From positions 62,001 to 126,000 of the forward strand of contig NZ_SNVJ01000009.1 of assembly GCF_009829925.1 (NCBI RefSeq): a DNA stretch of 64,000 nt, given 5' to 3'. The position numbers and the translations under genes were made by a program. A model generated the notes under the pieces. That model ran no database searches. It was not told the origin of the DNA and saw only the letters and a list, made by a program, of their open reading frames with translations. The first letter of the stretch is position 1. Every line of letters begins with the position of its first letter. The stretch comes from Teichococcus coralli. Lineage in GTDB: Bacteria > Pseudomonadota > Alphaproteobacteria > Acetobacterales > Acetobacteraceae. This document shows, piece after piece, positions 16,336 to 24,375 of this stretch.

Positions 16336-17274
16336 ATGAAGCCTGAGGTGCTGCTGATCGGCGCGATGATGCCGGAACTGGAGTCGCGGCTGGATGCCGA
16401 CTACACCGTGCATCGCCTGGCCCAGGCCGGGGACAAGGAAGCCTTCCTGGCGGAGGTCGGGCCCCGCGTTCGCGGCATCGTGACGGGAGGCGTCACGGGG
16501 GCCAGCCGGGCGCTGATGGAGCGGCTGCCGCATCTCGGCATCGTCGCGGTGAACGGCATCGGCACCGACGCGGTGGATCTCGACTACGCGCGCGCCCAGG
16601 GCATCCGCGTCACCACCACGCCCAACGTGCTGACCGACGACGTGGCGGACATGGCCATGGCGCTGCTGCTGGCGACCTCGCGGCAGATCTGCCAGTCCGA
16701 CCGCTACGTGCGGCAGGGGCTCTGGGGGCGGCAGGGGCTGCCGCTGGCGCGCAAGGTGACGGGGAAGAAGCTCGGCATCGTCGGGCTGGGGCGGATCGGG
16801 CGCGCCGTCGCGAAGCGGGCGGAGGGCTTCGGCATGCCCATCGCTTATACCGACGTGACGGAAATCCCGGGCGTGCACTACCGGCGGGTGCCCGATCTCG
16901 CGGCGCTGGCGGAATGGGCGGAGATCCTGGTGGTGGCGGCGGCCGGCGGCCCGCAGTCCCGCGGGGTGGTCAACGCGGCGGTGCTGGAGGCGCTCGGGCC
17001 CGAGGGCATCCTGATCAACGTGGCGCGTGGCAGCATCGTGGACGAGCCGGCGCTGGTGGCGGCGCTGGAGGGCAAGCGGATCGCCGGGGCGGGGCTCGAC
17101 GTCTTCGTGGACGAGCCCAAGGTGCCGGAGGCGCTGTGGCGGATGGACAACGTCGTGCTGCAGCCGCACCGCGCCAGCGCCACCTTCGAGACGCGGATCG
17201 CCATGGGCGAGCTGGTGCTGGCCAACCTGGCGGCGCATTTCGACGGGCGGGAGCCGCCGACCGCCGTGGTCTGA
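16336..17274 (+). CDS. D-isomer-specific 2-hydroxyacid dehydrogenase
   Basis: A 312-residue NAD(P)-dependent dehydrogenase. The nucleotide fold shows GIVGLGRIGRAVAKRA near residue 152; the catalytic Arg is in NVARGSIVDE, the Glu in DVFVDEPKVP and the His in LQPHRASAT. Family enzymes reduce 2-keto acids such as glyoxylate, hydroxypyruvate or 2-keto-gluconate. It sits 31 bases after the SDR and 35 before the enolase-superfamily gene, so it probably handles a keto-acid product or side-product of the same sugar pathway. Confidence 0.9.
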   Translation: MKPEVLLIGAMMPELESRLDADYTVHRLAQAGDKEAFLAEVGPRVRGIVTGGVTGASRALMERLPHLGIVAVNGIGTDAVDLDYARAQGIRVTTTPNVLTDDVADMAMALLLATSRQICQSDRYVRQGLWGRQGLPLARKVTGKKLGIVGLGRIGRAVAKRAEGFGMPIAYTDVTEIPGVHYRRVPDLAALAEWAEILVVAAAGGPQSRGVVNAAVLEALGPEGILINVARGSIVDEPALVAALEGKRIAGAGLDVFVDEPKVPEALWRMDNVVLQPHRASATFETRIAMGELVLANLAAHFDGREPPTAVV

Positions 17275-17309
17275 GCCCGGCGCAACAACGGGAAAGGGGG
17301 AGGAACGCC

Positions 17310-18548
17310 ATGAGGATCGAGCGCGTGGAGACCATGTCCTGCGATGCGGGATGGCGGACCTTCTCCTTCCTCAAGATCACCACCGCCGACGGGGTCGTGG
17401 GCTGGTCGGAGTACAACCAGGACTTCGGCAGCGCCGGGCTCACCCAGGTGATCGAGGCGCTGGCGCCCGCCATCATCGGCATGGACCCGATGCGGGTGGA
17501 GTGGATCGGCCGCACGCTGCACGTGAAGACCGTGCAGTCGCGCGGCGGGCTGAACCGGCAGGCCCTGGCGGCGATCGAGAACGCGCTGCTCGACATCAAG
17601 GGCAAGGCGCTGGGGGTGCCGGTTCACGCCCTGTTCGGGGGCGCGGTGCGGGAGCGCATCCCGGTCTACTGGTCGCATTGCGGCAGCTACCGCGCGCGCT
17701 GGCCGGAGGCGATGACCGGCGTGCCGCAGGTGCGCAGCTACGAGGACCTTTCGCGGCTCGGGGAGGAGGTGCGGCGGCGCGGCTTCCGTGGGCTCAAGAC
17801 CAACACGCTGATGCCGGACGGCAAGGGCGGGCTGGCGAGCTACCGGCCCGGCTTCGGGCACGGGCCGGGCTTTCCGGAACTGAACTGGGAGCCGCGCGTG
17901 TTGCGCGCCGCCCATGACACGGCCATGGCCCTGCGCGAGGGCGCCGGGCCGGAGATGGGCGTGATGCTGGACATCAACTTCCACTTCAAGACCGAGGGGG
18001 CAATCCGCATCGCCGAGGCGCTGGCGCCGGTGAACCTCGCCTGGCTGGAGGTGGACACGCATGACGCGGCCTCGCTGGCGCTGATCCGTCGCGCGGCGCC
18101 CTGCCCGGTGGCCTCCTGCGAGACCCTCTGCGAGCGGCGCGACTTCAAGCCGTTCTTCGAGGCCTATGCGATGGACGTGGCGATCATCGACGTGGTCTGG
18201 AACGGCTTCTGGGAGTCGCTGAAGATCGCCGCCATGGCCGATGTCTATGAGATGAACGTCGCGCCGCACAACTTCTACGGGCATCTCTCCAGCGTCATGA
18301 GCGCGCATTTCTGCGCGGCGGTGCCGAACTTCCGGGTGATGGAGATCGACATCGACAGCGTGGCCTGGCGGGACGAGTTCTTCACCGGCGCGCCGGTGAT
18401 CGAGGACGGCATGATGCTGCTGCCCCAGGGGCCGGGCTGGGGGATCGAGGTGAACGAGGCCGCGGTGAAGGCGCGGCCGCCGCGGCACCAGGATGTCGGC
18501 CAGGGGGCGCCGCCGCCCACTGCTCCCCCGGGCTCCCCGCCGCGGTGA
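17310..18548 (+). CDS. Mandelate racemase/muconate lactonizing family protein (probable sugar acid dehydratase)
   Basis: A 412-residue enolase-superfamily enzyme. The capping domain comes first (MRIERVETMSC and SEYNQDFGSAG), followed by a barrel with Mg ligands suggested by MLDINFHF, WLEVDTHD and SCETLCERR, and the His base in VAPHNFYGH. ATG 17310 follows a GGGGGAGGA ribosome site; the long upstream open frame is a shadow of the dehydrogenase. In an operon with a sugar transporter, a sugar-oxidising SDR and a keto-acid dehydrogenase, dehydration of an aldonate to a 2-keto-3-deoxy acid is the likely reaction. The C-terminal 25 residues are a Pro-rich tail. Confidence 0.86.
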   Translation: MRIERVETMSCDAGWRTFSFLKITTADGVVGWSEYNQDFGSAGLTQVIEALAPAIIGMDPMRVEWIGRTLHVKTVQSRGGLNRQALAAIENALLDIKGKALGVPVHALFGGAVRERIPVYWSHCGSYRARWPEAMTGVPQVRSYEDLSRLGEEVRRRGFRGLKTNTLMPDGKGGLASYRPGFGHGPGFPELNWEPRVLRAAHDTAMALREGAGPEMGVMLDINFHFKTEGAIRIAEALAPVNLAWLEVDTHDAASLALIRRAAPCPVASCETLCERRDFKPFFEAYAMDVAIIDVVWNGFWESLKIAAMADVYEMNVAPHNFYGHLSSVMSAHFCAAVPNFRVMEIDIDSVAWRDEFFTGAPVIEDGMMLLPQGPGWGIEVNEAAVKARPPRHQDVGQGAPPPTAPPGSPPR

Positions 18549-18699
18549 CAGGTGCGTCCCGGACGCCGGCAACCGGCAGCAAGGCTGACCTATCAGAACC
18601 AGGGCGCATGGGTGGAATGTTAAGTGCGAGGGCTCCAAGGCGAACGGCTATTGCGGTAGGATGGGGGCAACGCGCAACAAAACTGCGAGCGAAAGCGCC

Positions 18700-19797
18700 A
18701 TGACCGCACCCAGCGAAACGCCGATCAGCCTGACCCGGACCCGTACCCCCAACACGCGGCCGGCGGATGCCTCGCTCTCCTTCGGCAAGGTCTTCACCGA
18801 CCATATGTTCGTCATGGACTACATCGAGGGGAAGGGTTGGCACGACCCGCGCGTGGTGCCCTACGGCCCGCTGACGCTCGACCCCGCGACCTCGGTGCTG
18901 CACTACGGCCAGGCGATCTTTGACGGGCTGAAGGCCTTTCGCGGCGCCGACGGCGCCATTCGCCTGTTCCGCGCCCAGCGGCATGCGGAGCGGCTGAACA
19001 AGTCCGCCCGCGCGCTCTGCATCCCCGAGATGGACCCTGGCCTGGTGCGCCGCTCCTTCGAAGCAATTGTCGCGGCCGACCATGCGTGGGTGCCCTCGTC
19101 GCCCGGCACCTCGCTCTACATCCGCCCGACGGTGATCGCGACGGACGTGATGCTCGGCGTGCACCCGGCGCACAGCTACACCTACTTCGTCATCTGCTCG
19201 CCGGTGGGCGCCTACTACAAGGAAGGCGTGAAGCCGGTGCGCATCCTGGCCACCGACACGCATGTGCGCGCGGTGCAGGGCGGGCTCGGCGAGGCCAAGA
19301 CGGCGGCCAACTACGCGGCCTCGCTCTCGGCGCAGCAGGAGGCCGAGCGCGCCGGCTACACGCAGGTGCTGTGGCTGGATGGCGTCGAGCGGAAGTGGAT
19401 CGACGAGGTCGGCACCATGAACATCATGATGCGGATCGGCGACGAGGTGATCACCCCGCCGCTGGCCGGCACCATCCTGGACGGCGTGACCCGCAACTCC
19501 ATCCTGCAGCTCCTGCGCGACTGGGGCCACAAGGTGTCCGAGCGCAAGGTCAGCATCGACGAGGTGATGCAGGCCGGGCGCGACGGCACCCTGCGCGAGA
19601 TGTGGGGCACGGGCACGGCGGCGGTGGTCTCGCCGGTGGGCGAGCTGGGCTACAAGGGCGAGACGATCCGCATCGGCCAGGGCCAGACCGGGGCGCTGAC
19701 GCAGAAGCTCTATGACGCCATCACCGCCATCCAGTACGGCCGTGCGCCGGACCCGCATGGCTGGACCAGCGTGGTCAAGGCGCCGGTCACGGCCTGA
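18700..19797 (+). CDS. ilvE: Branched-chain amino acid aminotransferase
   Basis: A 365-residue PLP aminotransferase of the longer type II branch. The PLP Lys is in GLGEAKTAANYAASL; substrate and phosphate-site motifs include DGLKAFRGADG, RLNKSARALCIP and EVGTMNIMM. It transfers amino groups between glutamate and the keto acids of Leu, Ile and Val. ATG 18700 fits the family start MTAPSETPIS; ATG 18661 is in frame but has a ribosome site (GGTAGG) touching the codon. It has its own 110-150 base upstream gap and a strong terminator after it, so it is a single-gene unit. Confidence 0.93.
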   Translation: MTAPSETPISLTRTRTPNTRPADASLSFGKVFTDHMFVMDYIEGKGWHDPRVVPYGPLTLDPATSVLHYGQAIFDGLKAFRGADGAIRLFRAQRHAERLNKSARALCIPEMDPGLVRRSFEAIVAADHAWVPSSPGTSLYIRPTVIATDVMLGVHPAHSYTYFVICSPVGAYYKEGVKPVRILATDTHVRAVQGGLGEAKTAANYAASLSAQQEAERAGYTQVLWLDGVERKWIDEVGTMNIMMRIGDEVITPPLAGTILDGVTRNSILQLLRDWGHKVSERKVSIDEVMQAGRDGTLREMWGTGTAAVVSPVGELGYKGETIRIGQGQTGALTQKLYDAITAIQYGRAPDPHGWTSVVKAPVTA

Positions 19798-19849
19798 GGG
19801 CCGGACTGGCCGACGCGGCGGCCCGCGGCCGCGCAGCAGCAAGATTGGA

Positions 19850-19879
19850 CCCGGGGAGATGTTCTTCCCGGGCTTTTTT
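19850..19879 (+). terminator. Intrinsic terminator of the aminotransferase gene
   Basis: CCCGGGGA (19850-19857) pairs with TTCCCGGG (19865-19872, one G-T pair) across a 7-base loop, followed by C and six T (19874-19879). It lies 53 bases after the ilvE stop. This is the cleanest textbook terminator in the window. Confidence 0.9.
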
Positions 19880-20048
19880 CATGGCCCGAGCCTCGCCTCG
19901 ATCCCCGGGATCGCCCGAGGCGCGGGCTGTACGTGGCGCTCCTGCCAGCCGCGCGCGTCACGGCGATGAAGGCACCTCGCCGGCAGCGCGAAGGAAAGCC
20001 GATGCCGCCAGTGGCCGCGGATGTTGCAGGCGGAGAGCCGCCACAGTA

Positions 20049-20063
20049 TTGATTCGGAATCAA
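20049..20063. promoter_or_regulatory. Perfect 15-bp palindrome upstream of the peptidoglycan-binding-domain gene
   Basis: TTGATTCGGAATCAA has perfect 7-bp arms around a central G. It lies 34 bases before the ATG at 20097, in a short AT-rich island (20045-20072) of an otherwise GC-rich gap, as expected for an operator overlapping a promoter. The regulator is not identifiable from the window. Confidence 0.55.
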
Positions 20064-20096
20064 AACAAACAGGCGTCGCTGATCTGGGAGGACACG

Positions 20097-21014
20097 ATGG
20101 GTGAGAGCCATGGGGCGACCGCAAACCTGGCCAGCGATGCTATCGCGCTTCCCGGAACCGTCGATCTGGTCGTCGATGCCTCGCAGCTTGCGGACAGGCT
20201 CTTCATGCCGCAGAGCCCGGCTGCGTGGTTTTCGCCGGAGATGCCGGTCGATGTCGAGCTTGAGCATGGCTATACGCTGCAATTCGCGGTCCGGCGCGGG
20301 CAGGAATTCGCCGCGGGCTCGCACGTCGCTGATGTGGCGCATTCGACCGGCCGCATCGCCCTGGAGCTTGGCCTCGTCGCCACGATCGTCCACCGCCTCG
20401 ATGGGCTTCTCAGCGCTGCTGTGGAAAGCACATTGCGGGGCGAAGCTTCGGCCCCGTTCGTCTTCTTAGACCAGACGCACCGCGTCTTCCGCATCACGGA
20501 GGAGGAGCTGCGGCTTTTCTGGCAGAACCCGTTCACCAGCCGCTACACGGCAGGAACGTCCTATCTTTCCTTTGAGGTGGTCGAAGTCCACCCCGGCTCC
20601 ACGAAGGTACGGCACCGCATCAAGGTCGCAAGCGTTGCCGTGGGTGCGATCGGCACCATCCTGGTCGTGACGGGGGATGCCGCGGAGGCTGCCAAGAAGA
20701 TCATGGAAGCCGGGCAGAGCGGCTACACGATGATCTTCAATCGGGATGAGGAGAAGCGGAAGCAGCTCGCGGACGATATGTACAACCAGCTCGTGGTCGA
20801 GGTGCAGAAGGGAAACTACCGCATGCTCCAGGACTATCTCCGGGCGGCGGGCCATGATCCTGGAAAGAGCGACGGCGTGGTTGGGCCGATGACGCGGGGA
20901 GCTATCGAGGGCTTCGAAAAGGCGAACGGGCTGCCCGTCACCGGCAGTCCGAAGGGAAGTCCGATGCTGCGCATCCTGACGCGCCTCGCCGCGGAGAAGG
21001 TGAAGGTGCCCTGA
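20097..21014 (+). CDS. Unknown protein with C-terminal peptidoglycan-binding domain
   Basis: A 305-residue protein that I do not recognise as a whole. Residues about 1-180 form a soluble region with no signal peptide. About 183-205 is a hydrophobic stretch (VASVAVGAIGTILVV) that could be a membrane segment or amphipathic helix. A charged helix follows (DEEKRKQLADDMYNQLVVEVQK), and about 240-300 looks like a PG_binding_1 module (YLRAAGHDPGKSDGVVGPMTRGAIEGF). ATG 20097 has a GGGAGGA ribosome site 4 bases before it. The base composition is visibly less GC-rich than neighbouring genes, suggesting transfer. It stands alone between a terminator and a convergent gene; no function is proposed. Confidence 0.75.
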   Translation: MGESHGATANLASDAIALPGTVDLVVDASQLADRLFMPQSPAAWFSPEMPVDVELEHGYTLQFAVRRGQEFAAGSHVADVAHSTGRIALELGLVATIVHRLDGLLSAAVESTLRGEASAPFVFLDQTHRVFRITEEELRLFWQNPFTSRYTAGTSYLSFEVVEVHPGSTKVRHRIKVASVAVGAIGTILVVTGDAAEAAKKIMEAGQSGYTMIFNRDEEKRKQLADDMYNQLVVEVQKGNYRMLQDYLRAAGHDPGKSDGVVGPMTRGAIEGFEKANGLPVTGSPKGSPMLRILTRLAAEKVKVP

Positions 21015-21126
21015 GCCGGCATCTGCGCCGACTAGGCCGTGCTTTTTCCTGAGGAAGGAACCGCCTGGTCCGCGCAGATGCGCGCTTGCCCGCTTCAGGC
21101 GGGCAGCCAGTTTCGCCGCAGCGATC

Positions 21127-22023
21127 CTACTTTCCTTCCCGCGCCGCGATGGCCCTCGCCCGGGCCAGCAGCCTTTCCGCCCGCTGGACGATGGGGATGT
21201 CGATCATCTTGCCGTCCAGCGCGAAGGAGCCGCGCCCCTGGGCGGCGGCCTCGCGGTCGGCGGCGACGATGCGCTCGGCGCGGGCCACGGCCTCGGGCGA
21301 GGGGCTGAAGCCGGCGTTCAGCGCCGGGATCTGCGCGGGATGGATGGCCGAGGCGCCGACGAAGCCGAAGGCCGCCGAGCGGCGCACCACCTCGGTATAG
21401 GCGGGGATGTCGGAATAGTCGGCCACGGTCGAGATGGTGCCCATGGGCATGAGGCCGGCGGCGGTGGCGGCCTGCAGGATCTGCTGCTTGGGCATCAGCA
21501 GCACCTCGGGCGTGGGCTCGCCGCCGATGGCGGTGGCGTAATCCTCGGCCCCCAGCGAGAGGCCGACCAGGCGCGGCGTGGCGCGGGCGATGGCATGGGC
21601 CTGGGCGAGCGGCCCGGGCGCCTCGATCAGGCCGAGGAAGCGGATGCCGCCCTCCGGGAGGCCGCGCTTCTGCTCCAGCCGGGAGACCAGCTCGTCCAGC
21701 AGGCGGAGATGGTCGGGCCCCTCGACCTTGGTGACCATGATGGCGGCGACGCCGGGCAGCACGGCGGCCTCCAGGTCGCGCACCGCATCGTCGAGCGGCT
21801 GGTTGATGCGCACCAGGATGTCCGAGCGCGCCTCGCGGCGCAGGCGCTCGACGGCCGCCTCCACCTTGCGCCGGGCCTCGGGCTTGTCGGCGGGGGCGAT
21901 GCTGTCCTCCAGGTCGAGCTGGATGGCATCGGCGCCGCGCTCGCCGGCCTTGGCCAGGAAGCGCTCGACGTTGACGGGGACGAAGAGGCCGGAGCGCCAA
22001 ACGGGGTGCGGGGCGGGCTTCAT
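21127..22023 (-). CDS. HpcH/HpaI aldolase / citrate lyase beta (CitE-like) family protein
   Basis: A 298-residue TIM-barrel lyase. Family motifs: SGLFVPVNVERFLAKA, LDLEDSIAP, GLIEAPGPL (metal Glu) and LGAEDYATAIGG (metal Asp), with AIHPAQI near the end. Such proteins cleave or form malyl-, citramalyl- or related CoA esters. It is the last gene of a leftward operon, and its ATG overlaps the CoA-transferase stop by 3 bases. A CoA-transferase plus CitE-like lyase suggests activation of a hydroxy dicarboxylic acid followed by cleavage to acetyl-CoA or a keto acid. Malyl-CoA thioesterase is the main alternative. Confidence 0.88.
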   Translation of the reverse strand: MKPAPHPVWRSGLFVPVNVERFLAKAGERGADAIQLDLEDSIAPADKPEARRKVEAAVERLRREARSDILVRINQPLDDAVRDLEAAVLPGVAAIMVTKVEGPDHLRLLDELVSRLEQKRGLPEGGIRFLGLIEAPGPLAQAHAIARATPRLVGLSLGAEDYATAIGGEPTPEVLLMPKQQILQAATAAGLMPMGTISTVADYSDIPAYTEVVRRSAAFGFVGASAIHPAQIPALNAGFSPSPEAVARAERIVAADREAAAQGRGSFALDGKMIDIPIVQRAERLLARARAIAAREGK

Positions 22024-23282
22024 GGGGTGGCCTCCTGGGGCGCGGAAACAAGGCCGGAGGCGAGCGCCGCCTCGATCTCGGCCTCGGTGAGGCCCTGGCC
22101 GGAAAGGATCTCGCGGCTGTGCTGGCCGAGGCGCGGCGCCGGGGCGCGAATGGCGCCGGGCGTGCCGGAGAGGCGCGAGGAGACGGCGTGCATGGGGAAC
22201 CGGCCCATGTCCTCGTCCGGGTACTCGGCGAGCAGGGCGCGGGCCCTGACGTGGCGGTCGGCCATGAAGCGGGTGATGTCGTTGACCGGGCCGATGGTGA
22301 CCTCGGCCTCCTCGAAGAAGGCGACGTTCTCGGCGAGCGTGCGCTGGCCGACGAAGGCGCCGATGATGGCGTCGAGCTCCTCGCCATGCGCGACGCGCTG
22401 CTCGTTGGTTCGGAAGCGCGGGTCGTCCACCAGGTCGGCGCGGCCGATCGAGCGCAGCACGCGCTCGGCCATGCCCTGGGTGGAGGCGGAGAGGCAGACC
22501 CAGCCATCGTCCGAGGTGCGGTAGACGTTGCGCGGCGCGGCGCCGGTGGAGCGGCTGCCGGTGCGCGGCTTGGTCTTGCCGGTGAGGCGGTAGTTGGCCG
22601 CCTGCGGCCCGAGGGCTGTGAACAGCGGGTCGAGCAGGGGCAGGTCGATCACCTGGCCCTGGCCGCCGTTGACCTCCACCTCGCGGAGCGCCGCCATGGC
22701 GGCGAAGGCGCCGGTGAGGCCGGCGATGGTGTCGGCCAGGTACATCGGCGGCAGCACCGGCTCGCGGTCGGCGAAGCCGTTCATCTCGGCGAAGCCGGCG
22801 AAGCCCTCGACCAGCGTGCCGAAGCCGGGGCGGCGGGAATAGGGGCCGTCCTGGCCCCAGCCGGAGATGCGGACGATGACGAGGCGCGGCTCCAGGCGCA
22901 GCAGCTCCTCGGGGGCGAGGCCCATGGCCTCCAGCGTGCCGGGGCGGAAGCTCTCCACCAGCATGGCGGCGCCGGGGACGAGGCGGCGGATCAGCGGAAT
23001 GGCGTCCTGGTGGCGGAAGTCGAGGCAGAGGCTGCGCTTGCCACGGCCATGCACCTTCCAGGCGGTCTCGACGCCCTTGACGCGCCAGCCACGCAGGGTG
23101 TCGCCGTCGCGCGGCTCCACCTTGTCCACCGTGGCGCCGAAATCGGCGAGGTGCTGGGTCAGCGTGTTGCCGGCGACCAGGCGCGAGAGGTCGAGCACGC
23201 GCACGCCGGAGAGCGGGCCACGGACGCCGGGGGTGTAGTCGGCGCGGGGCAGGCCCTCGCCGGGGGTGTCAAGCGGCGGCAT
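22020..23282 (-). CDS. CaiB/BaiF family CoA-transferase (family III)
   Basis: A 420-residue CoA-transferase. N-terminal VRVLDLSRLVAGNTLTQHLADFGATVDKVE and the catalytic Asp in PPMYLADTIAGLTGA fit family III, which moves CoA between acids through an aspartyl-CoA intermediate. ATG 23282 was chosen from the family start; it overlaps the end of the ABC ATPase by 14 bases, and its own stop overlaps the next start. It likely activates the acid imported by the upstream transporter for cleavage by the CitE-like lyase. Formyl-CoA, succinyl-CoA and mesaconyl-CoA transferases are the closest functional possibilities. Confidence 0.9.
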   Translation of the reverse strand: MPPLDTPGEGLPRADYTPGVRGPLSGVRVLDLSRLVAGNTLTQHLADFGATVDKVEPRDGDTLRGWRVKGVETAWKVHGRGKRSLCLDFRHQDAIPLIRRLVPGAAMLVESFRPGTLEAMGLAPEELLRLEPRLVIVRISGWGQDGPYSRRPGFGTLVEGFAGFAEMNGFADREPVLPPMYLADTIAGLTGAFAAMAALREVEVNGGQGQVIDLPLLDPLFTALGPQAANYRLTGKTKPRTGSRSTGAAPRNVYRTSDDGWVCLSASTQGMAERVLRSIGRADLVDDPRFRTNEQRVAHGEELDAIIGAFVGQRTLAENVAFFEEAEVTIGPVNDITRFMADRHVRARALLAEYPDEDMGRFPMHAVSSRLSGTPGAIRAPAPRLGQHSREILSGQGLTEAEIEAALASGLVSAPQEATP

Positions 23283-24375
23283 CGGCGCCTCCTCGGAACA
23301 GGATGCCGCCCGCCTGGGGCAGCCACAGGTGCAACTCCTCGCCGCGCGGGGGCTGGCGGGTCTCCAGGCGCAGCGGCGCGCCGGCGAGGTCGAGCCCGAC
23401 CTGCCAGAGGCCGCCGACATAGGCGCGGCTGGTGATCCGCGTCCGCAGCACGGCGCCGCCATCGGTGGCGCCAGTCGCCCCCTCTGCGGCGATCCGCATC
23501 TGCTCCGGGCGGTAGGCCAGGGTGACGCGGCTGCCGGCGGTGGCGGGGCGCTCGGCCCGCACCTCCAGGCGCTGGCCGTCGGCCAGTTCCAGCACCGCCT
23601 TGCCGCCCTCCGGCGCGCCGGTGAGCACGCGGGCGGGGAGGAAGTTGGTGGTGCCGATGAAGTCGGCCACGAAGGGGTCGGCGGGATGGTCGTAGATCTC
23701 CTGCGGCGCGCCGACCTGGGCAATGCGGCCGCCGTTCATCACCACGATGCGGTCGGAGAGCGCCAGCGCCTCGATCTGGTCGTGGGTGACGTAGATGGTG
23801 GTGAGCCTGAGGCGGGTGCGCAGCTCGCCGAGCCAGGCGCGGGCGCGGTCGCGCAGCTTGGCGTCGAGGTTGGAGAGCGGCTCGTCGAGCAGCAGGATGG
23901 CGGGGTGATAGACCAGCGTGCGGGCGAGGGCGACGCGCTGCTGCTGGCCACCCGAGAGTTCGTGCGGGTAGCGGGCGGCGTAGCGTTCCATTTCCACCAG
24001 GGCCAGCACCTCCTCGATGCGGCGCTTGCGCTCGGGGCCGGGAACCTTGCGGAGGGTGAGGGGGAAGGCGACGTTGTCGGCCACCGTCATGTGCGGCCAG
24101 AGCGCGTAGCTCTGGAAGACGAGGCCGCAGCTGCGCGCCTCGGGCGGGCGGTAGAGGCCGCGCGCGGCGTCGAAATAGACGGTGTCGCCCACCTGGATGC
24201 GGCCGCCATCGGCGCGGTCCAGGCCAGCCACGGCGGCAAGGGTGGTGGACTTGCCGCAGCCGGAAGGGCCGAGCAGGGTGACGAACTCGCCGTCGGCGAC
24301 GTGGAGGCTGACATTGTCCACGGCGGTGACGCCGCCGAAGCGCTTGGTCAGGCCCTCGATGAGGAGGTCAGCCAT
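23269..24375 (-). CDS. ABC transporter ATP-binding protein, Fe3+/polyamine (FbpC/PotA) type
   Basis: A 368-residue ATPase. Walker A GPSGCGKST near residue 36, signature LSGGQQQRVALARTLV, Walker B ILLLDEPLSNLDAKLR and switch YVTHDQIEAL are intact; a C-terminal TOBE domain follows from about 245. It overlaps the permease gene by 8 bases and the CoA-transferase by 14 bases. It should energise the fused permease upstream. Despite the FbpC-like annotation usually given to such proteins, the tight coupling to acid-catabolism genes argues for an organic substrate. Confidence 0.92.
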   Translation of the reverse strand: MADLLIEGLTKRFGGVTAVDNVSLHVADGEFVTLLGPSGCGKSTTLAAVAGLDRADGGRIQVGDTVYFDAARGLYRPPEARSCGLVFQSYALWPHMTVADNVAFPLTLRKVPGPERKRRIEEVLALVEMERYAARYPHELSGGQQQRVALARTLVYHPAILLLDEPLSNLDAKLRDRARAWLGELRTRLRLTTIYVTHDQIEALALSDRIVVMNGGRIAQVGAPQEIYDHPADPFVADFIGTTNFLPARVLTGAPEGGKAVLELADGQRLEVRAERPATAGSRVTLAYRPEQMRIAAEGATGATDGGAVLRTRITSRAYVGGLWQVGLDLAGAPLRLETRQPPRGEELHLWLPQAGGILFRGGADAAA

